A DNA stretch of 64,000 bases from the NCBI GenBank assembly GCA_033030425.1, contig JAUFSD010000018.1:1407867-1471866 (forward strand). Reading direction: 5' to 3'. This document shows positions 21,010 to 31,558 of this stretch, one piece after another (within the stretch, counting starts at the first letter, position 1; each line of letters opens with the position of its first letter). Source of the DNA: Verpa conica. Taxonomy: Eukaryota; Ascomycota; Pezizomycetes; Pezizales; Morchellaceae. The translations under genes and the position numbers were made by a program. A model generated the notes under the pieces. The model searched no databases, was not told the DNA's origin, and was given only the letters and a program-made list of their open reading frames with translations.

Positions 21010-21781
21010 GGGGGCGGGGGTATATCACATATTTCATAGATCTTGTATAATGTGGCGAGCAGTCAACACCAAGCGCCCCAGTCGCGGCCGCCTTCAGCTA
21101 CTAGCTCAGGCCTTGGCGAGCTTTGCATTGCATTTACCCCGCGTTGCCCATGCGCTATACCCGGGTATGCGGGAAAGTCTGACGACAGGCGGCGCAAAGG
21201 TCGTAGCTTGCGTCTATATTTTCCATACGAGAAAACTTTTTCCAGTGCATTGCTTACAATACCATCTATGTCTCATAATAGACCACCATGATTGTCCAAG
21301 CGCTTCCACACTTTCCTTTACTTGATAAGAAAATGCTGTTTTTACGCACAGTATTGGGGTACAGTATGATCAAGTTGTGAGGGGGAAAAGAGGGGGCTCA
21401 TACCTAGTAACTATAGCCCATCACCCTAATAAACTTGGACTTTGTTTCAGTGAGGCAATGCATATCAAAATGTAAAATGCAAAAATGCAAAATATGCGAA
21501 TACTACGGCATCCCAACCATGATGCTTCAAAGAGCTTTAACCTATGTAGCTGTGGAGCACACCAATCAGTACTAATCTTCAATGTCTCGATGGTATGGAA
21601 ATTTTTTTCTCTTTTCCATAAAAAATCGGTACCACCTGTCATCAGACTTACCCTCACACCCAGGTACAGTTGTTCACGGCTAATGGTGAGCAGGGGGTTT
21701 TCACCAATAGGAGAGGCCAGTCTTAGACGGCAACTTGGCCACTCAGACTCATATACTAAGAGTGACCCTTGTTCGCCATTA

Positions 21782-21918
21782 CAGCGAACGGTAAAAAAGA
21801 TCGAGAAACACGAGATACGAGAATCAGCGTTCCTATTCGTTCTTTAGGTTTTTGGCAAAGATTCTAAGTAGGATTAGCCACATTACCCTGATTTCTCGAT
21901 CTTTTTTGCCGTACGCTG
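21782..21918. mobile_element. Mariner-type MITE, CAGCGAACGG family (copy 1)
   Basis: 137 bp with TA on both sides (21780-21781 and 21919-21920). Inverted ends start CAGCGAACGGTAAAAAAGAT and continue CGAGAAAC. Non-coding. Copy 2 is at 23395-23546, and a larger interrupted copy at 24171-25051. Right-end fragments lie near 57905-57930 and, more diverged, 58711-58741. Confidence 0.88.
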
Positions 21919-22561
21919 TACCCCGTGAACGGCTGTAGCTAGAGTAATCTTTTTTGTGGTTGATCTGCATTAAAGTAATTGGAGCTTTGTGGCTTGTATT
22001 TGACTCTACTCGCAACAGGCATTAGGAGCCTGAGCATGCAGGTCTTATTCCCAAAAATCAGTCTATAAATTGAGGGATAAAGGAACTCAACTCCCGACCA
22101 ACCACGCAAGCCCACATAGCGGCCCCGAAGAATAGGCATGGTGGCCTATGTTACAAGATTATGGAAGCGTCTTTTAATTAGGAGTACCGTATTACGTCGA
22201 GGAATTAGTCGCCACCTATGTTTAAACCTGTCTCTTAAATTCCTTTAAGGTAATACTGTCCCCCACTCAAACTTGACTTCAGATCTCCGATCATGTGCAT
22301 CGACTCCCGGCAAGCGGTTAAGGAAGCAATCGGGTGTAGTTATTCATACTGTAGGGACCCAAGCGCGATTGGGACCAGAATGACATGCCAGAATATACCA
22401 AGGCCCTCAAACTATGGACTTGTTATACTAAAATCGATATAATGTATAATATACCGAATTTTCTCTGAAGAAGGCGATGTCATGGGTGTTTGGAATTTTC
22501 CTAGGCTGAATTTATAGGAATACAAATTAATAGGAATATAAAGGTCAGGGTTAGGGTTTTC

Positions 22562-22622
22562 CTGCTACAGCACAGTAAATGAATGAATGAATTTATCATT
22601 AGTACTGCTACAGCACAGTAAA
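22562..22622 (-). mobile_element. Ultra-short TTCA-tailed insertion with 18-bp TSD (copy 1)
   Basis: Perfect direct repeat CTGCTACAGCACAGTAAA at 22562-22579 and 22605-22622 encloses a 25-bp insert whose minus-strand sequence reads TACTAATGATAAATTCATTC plus ATTCA. Same insert family as 29049-29094, 33654-33705, 33825-33884, 52382-52439, 54850-54899 and 58399-58457. Confidence 0.75.
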
Positions 22623-23394
22623 GAATAGTGCCCCTAAATTAGTGATATCTTATAGATACCTCTTCTAGTAATATATATTAAGGGGAATGGTCTGTTTTCT
22701 AGAGTTAGTAGGTCTATGAAGGATTTTTATCATAATATGATATTTACTAGTAGAGAATAGCCCCTGGCCTTACTCAGGCCTCGGTGAGCTGTTTTAGGGC
22801 CTCTTTGAGAAGGGGTAACTCGACGTTCGTTTGAACTTGACTAATTTCAAACACCCACTAAACGACCTCGTTTGGTATCGTCGGGGGAGTGTGGTACTCA
22901 TGTCGCCGTTTTGAAATTTCTTACCTCCGTGGGCAATATATCTGCGGGCACCTCCCCGTAAAAACACCATAAAAGGAAAGTTTCTAGCGATAAAACCGAC
23001 TTCTGTACTGCCTGGACACAATTTTAGCCAACTAACACCTGACTAGGGTTCACAAATTAATTAGCGTCCTTCGTAAGAGACTTAAGCGGCGACTTGAGTA
23101 CTCATATTTCGTTACAGCTGCGCTCTCGGCAACGGTTTAGACCTCTCGAGTCCCTAAAAAAACAGCCAAACAAAACCGTAGTCGAGATGTTATATCAGTG
23201 AAAATCGGTAAACGGTTAGGTGTTATCGTTGATACATCTCGCAATAGGGTGGGTGCAGACGAGAACCATAATGTTCTTTCCGATAACATCTGATTCCTTC
23301 TGTGGCCAGTGCTCACTACTAGAATCTTCGTTGATGACACCAAATACCAATCAGACCTCTGAGTCCTCATTGGTGCATTTTCGCATTAATTCTA

Positions 23395-23546
23395 CAGCGA
23401 ACGGTAAAAAAGATCGAGAAACGCCAGACACGAGAATCAGCATTCCTATTCGTTCTTTAGGTTTTTGGCAAAGATTCTAGTAATAAGATTGGCCAAAATA
23501 CCCTGGTAACAGACCCTGGTTTCTCGATCTTTTTTACCGTACGCTG
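23395..23546. mobile_element. Mariner-type MITE, CAGCGAACGG family (copy 2)
   Basis: 152 bp flanked by TA (23393-23394 and 23547-23548). Ends are nearly identical to copy 1; the interior is also alignable (CCTATTCGTTCTTTAGGTTT shared), with a short extra segment before the right end. Confidence 0.88.
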
Positions 23547-23707
23547 TACCAGAGACTGTAACGCAATGGCAATCCGGCAACATGAGCAGATGCAAAACTA
23601 GTAATATAGCACTTGCGGCAAATTAGACTACCCAACGGGCTAACATCCCTGCTTCTCTAGGTAATTGGTAGTCTCTTGCAAGATCGAGAAACAGCGGTAA
23701 GTGAGTA

Positions 23708-23817
23708 CTCGTAAACGCTGACTTTTTGGAATGGGTTGATGTTGCATACCATACAAAACAGTGCCAAGCCTATGATTTTGAATGGTACGTAATATCAGCC
23801 CATCAGCGTTTTACGAG
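23708..23817. mobile_element. MITE, CTCGTAA family (copy 1)
   Basis: 110 bp; left flank TA, ends CTCGTAAACGCTG and its complement. The right flank is AA rather than TA. Interior CATACCATACAAAACAGTGC is typical of the family. A short fragment of the CAGCGAACGG family (AGATCGAGAAAC, about 23682) lies just left, suggesting it too once sat inside such an element. Confidence 0.7.
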
Positions 23818-24255
23818 AAGAGGACCCTACACAGAAACTCAGGTGAATGACTACCCTGCTACTAGGATCTCTACGGGGGCTTAGGAGCCAAATAAATGCC
23901 TTCAAACCTCGAGTCTCACATTTTTACCACTCGATGGAAGTTTTGGGCACAGGTTATTCATTGGAAATTGAAGTAAAAGGTGTTGATTCGACTTTCTAGT
24001 AGGGATATCGGTACATGCTTCAACAAAGGAAGTCCTAAACCTCATATGGGATGCCTTGCCTAGTGAGTAAACCCACGTAGCACTCTGGTAAAAAATATCG
24101 GGGGGCGTGGGATTCAGATTTAGGGCCCCGTTGGTCTCTCGCGCAAGCGGCGAAGGTTCTAGCGGTTGTACAGCGCGGCAAAAAAGATTGAGAAACACGG
24201 GATACGAGTTTCAGAACTTTTATTCGCCCGTTAGCTTTTTGGCAAAGCTCTCGTA

Positions 24256-24987
24256 CTCGTAAAGCGCTGGAATGGGCTGATATTGCATACCATATATAAA
24301 ATCATAGACTTGCTATAGAGCTCTCACATATGTCTTCGGTCGCGCGCATGGCAACGGACCCCCAACGCCTCGCTCGCCCGACCACGTACTCCTCGTACCC
24401 CACCAATTATTGCTATTGACAAGTGGATTTTGTAGGAGTAATATATAATATCTAATAAATAAATCCATATTATCTAATACCTTGTATACCAACCATTTGC
24501 CTCTATAACAGCCTCAATCCTCCTAGGGATGCTATCAACTTGTCTTTCAAAAAAAGAGTAAGGTATCAATTCCCAGCAGTGAATAAGAGCTTCTTCCATT
24601 AGTGGCTTTAAGACATTGGGGTTATTAGAATAGTCAGCCAACTTGGAATAGTGTAGGTGGTAGAGCTTCTTGAGGTGTACCCAAACATGCTCAATAGGGT
24701 TGAGATCTGGAGAGTAGACAGGCCAGTCCCCCAACAACTCCACCCCATTATCCACAAACCAATCCATTGAGTAGTCTGCTGTGTGAACCCTAGCATTATC
24801 TTGCATGTAGATAGGCCTTATACCCTTCTGGCTTTGCTTGGAGGTATGGGGGGGCATGGTTGCGCGGGGCGGTAGTGGGGTTGCGGCCGTGGTTGCGTTG
24901 CGCGCGACCGAAGACATTTGTCACGGCACTGTATCATTTTGTATGATGCAATGTCGGCCCGTTTTAGAAACGCCAGCGCTTTACAAG
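24256..24987. mobile_element. MITE, CTCGTAA family (copy 2), interrupted
   Basis: TA-flanked (24254-24255, 24988-24989); ends CTCGTAAAGCGCTGG and complement of CTTGTAAAGCGCTGG. Its two halves, 24256-24320 and about 24920-24987, are separated by the Tc1 fragment. Confidence 0.7.
24474..24917 (-). pseudogene. Tc1/mariner transposase, C-terminal fragment
   Basis: 147-residue frame. From residue about 25 it has the Tc1 DDE core: RPIYMQDNARVHTA (second Asp region), GDWPVYSPDLNPIEHVW (third acidic residue region), and the usual C-terminus ending ANGWYTRY. The first 20 residues are not transposase. They are translated from a 19-bp inverted repeat (24899-24917, complement at 24330-24348) and adjoining GC-rich DNA. 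HTH and first Asp are missing, so this is an internal-deletion derivative. It may descend from a relative of the element at 1-210, though the two share no overlap to compare. Confidence 0.85.
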
Positions 24988-25079
24988 TAGTAGGATTAGC
25001 GGCAAGACCCTGTTATCAGACCTTGGTTTCTCGACCTTCTATGGTTCGCTGTAGGCAGCCGCTGAAGTAAAGCGACACC

Positions 25080-25501
25080 TTAGTCTTGATAGGTACGCTT
25101 TCTTTGAAGCCGGTGATCTCTAACTTGTGCTGCTCGATCGGAGTTAATGGGTTTGTCTCGCGGATCGTATTTTTCAGTGGCTGCATGAAGATTACCAGCG
25201 TAATCAGTCACAAAATCTGATATCGGTCGAGAAGCTAAGTACCCCATGTCAAATGAAATCTGGCTATATCGGTTACTCCGACTAAAATTCACAATCACTG
25301 TATTTGTGCGTGGACATATAGGAGTCCGCAGCCTGGTGGCAAACACGGTCTGGTAACTGAGCTCATCAGGCAATGCTCCTTTACACCATAGGAACCAAGG
25401 TTGTTCACTCTCAGCTTTTGCCCCAAAAAACCTAGAGTAAAAATCTACTGACCACCAATCGCGGTTTTTCTGTTTGAGCCCCGTGCAATATGCAGGATCT
25501 T
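25080..25501 (-). pseudogene. Exon-like open frame, unknown
   Basis: About 140 codons open on the minus strand with coding-like composition, including NRDWWSVDFYSRFFGAKAES, EQPWFLWCKGALPDELSYQT and a charged C-terminus (HRLQRKRTYQD) before the stop. No ATG and no upstream exon is identifiable; a stop lies immediately upstream and MITE sequence begins just beyond. It is probably the last exon of a decapitated gene. I do not recognise the family. Confidence 0.4.
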
Positions 25502-25517
25502 ATTTTGTTATTGGAAC

Positions 25518-25611
25518 CTACTGCTATTGTATACCATGCAAAACTATAGACTTTGTATATCTTTGTATGGTATACAATACCAGTCCATTTCGCAAACGTC
25601 AGCTTTTAAGT
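25518..25611. mobile_element. MITE, CTCGTAA family (copy 3, partial)
   Basis: Inverted halves CTATTGTATACCATGCAAAA and the complement near 25570-25595 match the family interior. The left terminus is lost and the right terminus is degraded (CAGCTTTTAAG). Confidence 0.55.
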
Positions 25612-25949
25612 GTGCTAGGGATATATGCGCAGTATCGTAGGGACCCGAATGACAGGAGTGCGCACCTCTATCAGCCTGCTGCACTTTAGTTTGTGTGCTA
25701 TACCTACCCCTTTTGTTCTAGAGCTTATTGTATTGTGCTCAAAGCAATTAGGCACGTTCTATAGCTTAATTTCTGTTACATCGGATAGGTGATATAAAGG
25801 AGCCGGATTTCACCCTACTTGGGTAATTATATTTCTACAGTCACAAAGCTTATACAACCTCATCGCGTACCACCTCACCACATCCACTCCACCCGACCTG
25901 TTTCCTCCTCAAATTTCTACCTACCACAACATACCCTAAAACTCCTAAA
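25612..25949. other. Upstream region of the repeat-protein gene
   Basis: No gene. The last 100 bp are C/A-rich (CCACATCCACTCCACCCGAC), typical of fungal 5' leaders. A TATAAAGGAG motif is at about 25791-25800. Confidence 0.4.
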
Positions 25950-28643
25950 ATGAGGAAACTCATGAAACAAGGCGCCGGCAAAGCTGTTGCGGCCGCTGCA
26001 ACACACCACCCAGACAAGTTGATAACAGTATTTAAGACAGTCCTTGAAACCGGAGCAACACCGGTATTGGAGAGAACGGTGAAGCTGATGGACCTTGAAC
26101 TGAGGAGCGCAATGAAACATAATAGGGAGGATGAGATGAAGAAGCTTTCAGACGTTGGAGTGGAAGCACTGTGTGTATCACTTAGACATCCGGATCACGA
26201 CAAAGGGTACAAACTGGCCTCGCAACTAGTAGTATTAGCGTTGGACCTCCTGAATAACTCAATCCTGGAGCAGAATCCGGTACTGGAGGGCTACTTTTCG
26301 ATAACCTTTGCCCGTGCACTAGATAAAGCCATCGGTGAAGGCTACTCTCACTCTGTCAAGGCTCTGATTACTGAAAGGAGGGAGGAATTCAACGTTGCTG
26401 TCCGCGATGGTAACAGGGAGCGAGCAACAATCCTTTCACTATCGGCGGTATCCCTATTGCTGGCATCAATTAAGGAGGGGGTAAAAGACCTAGAAAGAAT
26501 CCTCTCGGAGTCTTGGGTAGCAGCGTTGACTGAGGCGGCGAGGTCACATGAAGAGTTTTCAAGAGAGCTGGTGGAAGGACGGACGGTTGTTTTTATGAAG
26601 GCGGTTAGAAAAAGGGATATAAAGGGGGCGGACGCACTCTCTAAAGCTGGGGTAGCAGTCTTACTTGCAGCAATAAGCCCACCGGCTACCAGTGAACCAA
26701 GCACAGCCCTCATCAGCATTCTGTCAGATTCATGGGTCAAGGCGTTGGCGGGTGCAGGGCGAGAGACAGACACGGACAGACAGCTGCAACAGAGCTTAGT
26801 CAGAGAGAGGACGAGGGCATTCAGCGAAGCAATAAAGAGGAAGGATCGTAATACTGCAACGACACTATCGAAAGCTGGGGTAGAGGTATTACTGGCGGCG
26901 ATAAATCTATACCCCCCGGAGCGAGACTTGGTAGAGAGCTTAGCAAATTCATGGGTGCAGGCATTGACGGATGCAGGGGAGGCAGATATAGACAGACGCC
27001 TACAAGAGGAGTTAGTGAGAGAGAGGACGAGGTTATTCGGCGATGCAATAAAACGGAATGACCGTAATGCTGCAGCAATCCTATCGAAAGCCGCATTCGA
27101 GATACTACTAGCGGCAATCAACAAATCCTCACCGGAGAAAACCCTAGTCAGCAGCTTAGCAGATTCATGGGTCGAGGCCTTGGAGGATGCAGGTCAGACA
27201 GACATGGACAGACGGCTGCAAGTGGAGTTAGTTAGAGAGAGAGGAGAGTCATTCAGTGATGCGATAAACAGGGAGGATCGTGATACCGTAACGGCAATAT
27301 CGAAGGCCGCATTGGAGGTATTACTAGCAGCAATCAGACGGTCCTCACCGGAGCAGACCCTAGTCAAGAGCTTAGCAAACTTATGGGTGGAGGCATTGGA
27401 GGCGGCAAGCACGAATAAACCACTACAAGCGATTTTAATCATGGAGATTGCCAGTGGATTTCACGACGCAGTAGTGGAGCACGACCATAATGCAGCAGAG
27501 ACACTAGCGAAAGCCGCGCTCGAGGTATTGCTGGCGGCGATTAAGCAACCCCTTAAACAACCACTGCAGAACCCAACTTTAGTCCAGAGCTTAGCAAAGT
27601 CGTGGGTGGAGGCATTGTCAAAGACAGAGGGCATAAACAAACTATTTCAAGAGAGTTTGGTGCGCAAGAGAACGAGGGAATTCAGCGATGCAGTATCTAA
27701 AGGCGATAAAAGCAGCGCCAGTGAACTATCGAAGGCTGGGGTAGAGATACTACTAGCAGCAATCAACCAGTACCCTCCAAACCCAGATCTCGTTAAACGC
27801 TTCTCAAATTCGTGGGTGGATGCGCTGGCAGACGCTGAGACGGTTCGCCCGATATTAGTTGAGGAGCTGGTAAAGGAGAGGGTAGAAGTGTTCACCGACG
27901 CCATCAAAACACACGATTCTTTCCAGGCGGGAGCACTATCGAAGGCTGCATTGGAAGTCTTATTGGCGGCAATTAACAAAAATATACCTAATTCCTTTCT
28001 AGTTGAGAAACTATCAAGCGCATGGGTGGAGGCATTAGTAAATGCGGAGGAGAGTGATCAGAGGTCAGTAAAGAGATTGATCAAAGAAAGGACAAACGAC
28101 TTCATTACCGCAATCCAAAGCAGCAGGGATCTTGACGCAGGAGCACTTTCGAAAGCTGGAGTGGAGCTCCTACTGGCGGCAATAAATCACGAGCCCACAA
28201 ATCAAACCATGATTAATTACCTCTCGAACTCTTGGGTAGAGGCACTAGCCGAGGCATCCAGTGCCCGTAGGGTTGATAGGGAAACAGTCAATAACCTGAT
28301 AGATGAAAGGATAACGGCATTTGAAAAAGCTATCTCCTGTAACGACACAGCGAAGGCAAAGAAACTTGCGAAAGCTGGAGTATTAATCCTACTGGCGGCA
28401 GTCAAACAACAGAAACTAGTGAAGGAGCTATCGAGTTCCGTAGTTCAAACACTACATACCTCACTCGAATCAACATACGGAAACCAGGAGACTATCGACG
28501 AGATAATCCGTGAAATGTGCTTGGCTCTGGACAAATGTGAAAAAGGAGCTGCGGAACAGACAAAGAACGAAATATTGGTTACAGCAGAAGGCAGAGGAGT
28601 AACATATGCAAGACTGGCGGGCTTGATCCGGGAAAATATGTAA
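25950..28643 (+). CDS. Unknown 897-residue alpha-helical repeat protein
   Basis: One intronless frame from an ATG preceded by CCTAAAAATGAGG context. Residues about 142-845 consist of roughly ten units of 60-77 residues. A typical unit is RERTRAFSEAIKRKDRNT, then LSKAGVEVLLAAIN, a P-rich turn, and LVESLANSWVQALTDA. The pattern predicts two to three amphipathic helices per unit and a solenoid fold. An extra N-terminal unit is diverged and the C-terminus (about 845-897) is non-repeated. There is no signal peptide, TM segment, cysteine pattern or catalytic motif. The units differ enough to be selected rather than freshly duplicated. It resembles HEAT/TPR-type scaffolds in general layout but I know no family with this signature. 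Cytosolic scaffold is a guess. Confidence 0.85.
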   Translation: MRKLMKQGAGKAVAAAATHHPDKLITVFKTVLETGATPVLERTVKLMDLELRSAMKHNREDEMKKLSDVGVEALCVSLRHPDHDKGYKLASQLVVLALDLLNNSILEQNPVLEGYFSITFARALDKAIGEGYSHSVKALITERREEFNVAVRDGNRERATILSLSAVSLLLASIKEGVKDLERILSESWVAALTEAARSHEEFSRELVEGRTVVFMKAVRKRDIKGADALSKAGVAVLLAAISPPATSEPSTALISILSDSWVKALAGAGRETDTDRQLQQSLVRERTRAFSEAIKRKDRNTATTLSKAGVEVLLAAINLYPPERDLVESLANSWVQALTDAGEADIDRRLQEELVRERTRLFGDAIKRNDRNAAAILSKAAFEILLAAINKSSPEKTLVSSLADSWVEALEDAGQTDMDRRLQVELVRERGESFSDAINREDRDTVTAISKAALEVLLAAIRRSSPEQTLVKSLANLWVEALEAASTNKPLQAILIMEIASGFHDAVVEHDHNAAETLAKAALEVLLAAIKQPLKQPLQNPTLVQSLAKSWVEALSKTEGINKLFQESLVRKRTREFSDAVSKGDKSSASELSKAGVEILLAAINQYPPNPDLVKRFSNSWVDALADAETVRPILVEELVKERVEVFTDAIKTHDSFQAGALSKAALEVLLAAINKNIPNSFLVEKLSSAWVEALVNAEESDQRSVKRLIKERTNDFITAIQSSRDLDAGALSKAGVELLLAAINHEPTNQTMINYLSNSWVEALAEASSARRVDRETVNNLIDERITAFEKAISCNDTAKAKKLAKAGVLILLAAVKQQKLVKELSSSVVQTLHTSLESTYGNQETIDEIIREMCLALDKCEKGAAEQTKNEILVTAEGRGVTYARLAGLIRENM

Positions 28644-28850
28644 TCTGCTAGCCTGGTGGAATTAGGCGACAAGATACTACTGTTTGTTTCTCTTTTTATC
28701 CCCTTCGTTAGGGATATCAAGCTTATGGCACGACTGTTCCTAGGCTACCCTATCATCGGATTTCACTGGTTCGCTTTACTGAGATACATTGGGCTTCAAT
28801 ATTCCGTCGACCTCTCCTTGTTTGATACTCTTTCTGTTAGTTCGTAATGA

Positions 28851-28941
28851 TTTCTTATTTCTTATTTCTTATTTCTTATTTCTTATTTCTTATTTCTTAT
28901 TTCTTATTTCTTATTACTTAGTTCTTATTTCTTATTTATTT
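28851..28941 (+). repeat. 7-bp microsatellite (TTATTTC)n
   Basis: About nine to ten copies of TTATTTC, nearly perfect at first, decaying rightwards into ATTTCTCATC-like sequence. About 200 bp downstream of the repeat-protein stop codon. Confidence 0.9.
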
Positions 28942-29048
28942 CTCATCATCTCTCATCTCTCATCTCATCTCTTATTCCCTATTATTCGTCATTTCTTTAC
29001 GTACTTCATAGTATATATCAACAACCAAAGTTTACTAGGCTGCATAGT

Positions 29049-29094
29049 TATCTGTTAGAACCCATGTACTTATGATTGATTCATTCATATCTGT
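29049..29094 (+). mobile_element. Ultra-short TTCA-tailed insertion (diverged copy)
   Basis: TGTACTTATGATTGATTCAT matches the family, with only two tail units. Flanks TATCTGTTAGAA and TATCTGTGTTAAAA look like an eroded direct repeat with an indel. Confidence 0.45.
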
Positions 29095-29193
29095 GTTAAA
29101 ATGTGACTTTTTTAAAAAAAACTCTTGTATTGTCGGGTGTCAAAATTAAGTGAAAAACCACTTCCATCCACAACTACCAACCGCACCTATAGA

Positions 29194-29376
29194 TCAGCTA
29201 ATGACCTGAGGAGGTTCCCCAACCCATGCGCCGTCTTTTGCACCGAAGTCCTCGAGAATGAGAGGCTTGCCGGTAAACGAATTGAAGATGGTGAAGTAGC
29301 AGGTGTAGTCGGCATCGGGTTCATCCCCGGATCCCTTTGGCGCAACCGTGAAATCTTGTAGCGAAGAGGAAGACAT
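29194..29376 (-). pseudogene. Truncated gene start, unknown small protein
   Basis: ATG at 29376 follows a good fungal leader (CAACAAATAAC) and a TATAAATCC motif near 29470-29480. The 60-residue product contains DADYTCYFTIFNSFTGKPLI then WVGEPPQVI, beta-rich and without signal peptide, like the first third of small beta-sandwich proteins. It stops right after PPQVIS, and no downstream exon with a valid splice site follows. Unrelated sequence starts by about 29190. I regard it as a 3'-truncated copy with its promoter left behind. Confidence 0.5.
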
Positions 29377-31111
29377 GATTTAGATTTTGTTATTTGTTGT
29401 GAGTGAATTAGTTTGAAGAAATTTAGGTTGGTTTCTATCTACAGAGAAATAGCACGGGAATTCTAAGGATTTATAAAAAATTAGAAGTGGATATTGTCAT
29501 GACTCCTGCCTAACTCTTGGTGTGACAGAGAGGAGGCCTTTCCATTCCTCATACAGTGCATACAGGTCTCCTGTTTGGATGTTGGTAGTTAGCCCGTCTC
29601 AATCGAATATCGATACCCAAATCTATAGATCGTGCGTATGAGATTATTCCTTGTGCGAAGAAAGATACCCCCATATAGGTCTAGAGGCAATCATGAATAA
29701 AGCAATGGCAATAAGAAATAATCCTAGCGTCAAAGGTTTCCTGAAGTATCAATTCTAGCTAACACCCAACTTTGAAACTACGGGGTATACCTATATAATT
29801 CTCTTTGAGATTAGGTTAAGATTTGTATTTAGTAGCGAATCGGAACGCTGTTTACTTTAGGGCACTTAGTACCTGACTTTCCGGCGTTTGTGGTAAGGAA
29901 CGACCCGTAACACAAAACATAATGACTGTTTTCTTTGGTTGATGTACTGAGCCGTTCAGTACGATCATGTCACCGACCTAGAATTGAGCGCGGCCTGCTT
30001 CCAGCCCTTGCATGATACATTGAAGTATCACTGTGTTACCATGAGTGAATAAAGTATATGCATACTCTATATAGTGTTTGTAGTTGAAATACCAGATTGG
30101 GACCTCATTAACCCTCAGCGTCAGTCCTCCATCAAGTACCTCAGCTCACTAGGCAATGAAGGACTTTACTGCGTGTGACCGGTGGCGTAAGGGGCTGCAG
30201 TTTGCTTTTTCAAACTGCAGCAGTACTGAGACGTCCGGATTAAGTTCGGTTGGCTTGGCCCATAGTAACTACTGGCCCCACTCTAACGGACTCCGTACCG
30301 CACCTATGAGTAAATATACCTCTAGGATGTGCTCCTTCACCATCGCCGACTTCAAAAGTGTACATATTACTCTATTTGGGTAGGTAGGAAGTACCAGGAA
30401 ACGCAAGTCTTAGACACGGCAGTCTTTACTGAATGTCACAGCGACTAGCTATTGCCTTCTTGGGTACCAGTACTACATATCCCGGGAGTTATATTCCTGG
30501 CCAGCTCTAAAGTTGGAAGCACGTAAGGTGAACCAGCTACTCTTGCTAGTACTGGTAATGGCGTGACATTTCTGGAATAGACTCCGTGCACAAGCGTCAA
30601 GACTATTAAGCTACGTCAGTCTCTTACTTGCTTTTATGTTTTTACTACATGGCTAACCCACTATCTCGTTGGGTATGGAGCATCATAAGATTCTAAGTAC
30701 AAGAGAAAACGGACGATATTGTATAACCTCACGTGTCCAGCTTGACAATATTAGATGCCATTCGTCTTGCATACGTATGTGTAGTAATATCTATTAAGGG
30801 ATATAGTACTCTATCTGCTGAATACCGAGAAAAACAGGATTTGCTTTATTTCGCGATATGCTAACCTGCAGTATACAATTTAAATACCCCTAGCTGATCA
30901 TGGGTTGGACTTTATGCCACTAATCACTTTACACAGATAAAGTAACCGAAGCTCCCCTAAACGTGCCCCCCTGAAAATGTATCCTTTCTTTAACCTGCTG
31001 GTGGCACGGGTGTAGACCATGTCTTGGTAGAAAAATATAACGAGAATGTCAAATATCCTTTCATTCTATGTCTAAAATTATAAGTGAAATCCGCATCAAG
31101 CATATATTGTA
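29377..31111. other. Non-coding spacer
   Basis: Apart from the upstream region of the truncated gene (to about 29500) I see no gene or repeat I can define. A small hairpin lies near 30191-30224 (GGGGCTGCAGTTTG and AAACTGCAGCAG). Confidence 0.4.
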
Positions 31112-31345
31112 TTGTAGGGGGACAAAAATACCCGGTCACTCTCATAGCAACCGAGAGCCTCATCTAGATATATATAATATATTCCTCCACAACAATATAT
31201 AGATTAATAAATATAAATATAAATAGACTATTAATGCATTCTTTCTCAAGTTGAACTTTCTGTTATCTATTTTGGTTGTGTAGTGATACTCATCTGAAAC
31301 GTTTCGTTACCTTGTAGGTGACCGGGTATTTTTATCCCCCTACAA
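31112..31345. mobile_element. TA-flanked MITE, 234 bp
   Basis: Inverted ends TTGTAGGGGGACAAAAATAC and CCGGTCAC with their complement at the right end; TA at 31110-31111 and 31346-31347. Non-coding, very AT-rich interior (ATATAAATATAAATATAAAT). Single copy in this window. Confidence 0.85.
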
Positions 31346-31558
31346 TACTATCACGTTTTATACCAGAGCTAAGTAGTTGCTGTTGTTTTGTAAACCGACA
31401 GAACACTCCGATGAGCTACATCGATAGAAGAGCACACGATATGTTAGATCTCAGTCGCTTTGGGAAATATAAAAAATAGATACTTTCATTCTTCACTACT
31501 ACTACCCTCTACAAGGCTTCATAAACTAAAGTTATGTAGAACACCCTTCACTAATCCT

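Larger units (their letters stand above)
24171..25051. mobile_element. Mariner-type MITE (copy 3) holding two nested insertions
   Basis: Outer ends CAGCGCGGCAAAAAAGATTG (left) and the diverged complement of the same family at the right, flanked by TA (24169-24170, 25052-25053). The interior is split at 24254 by a CTCGTAA-family MITE (24256-24987), which is in turn split by a Tc1-type fragment (about 24330-24917). Confidence 0.75.

Noticed and set aside
20798..21039. Similar ORFs on both strands
   Set aside because: Produced by the inverted arms of the 20812-21009 element.
22562..22622. Simple slipped-strand duplication explaining the direct repeats around the mini-insertion
   Set aside because: The same insert sequence recurs between unrelated repeats at other loci in both orientations.
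26348..27124. 258-residue antisense ORF inside the repeat-protein gene
   Set aside because: It mirrors the repeated codons of the sense gene, has low-complexity Ala/Ser content and no motif.
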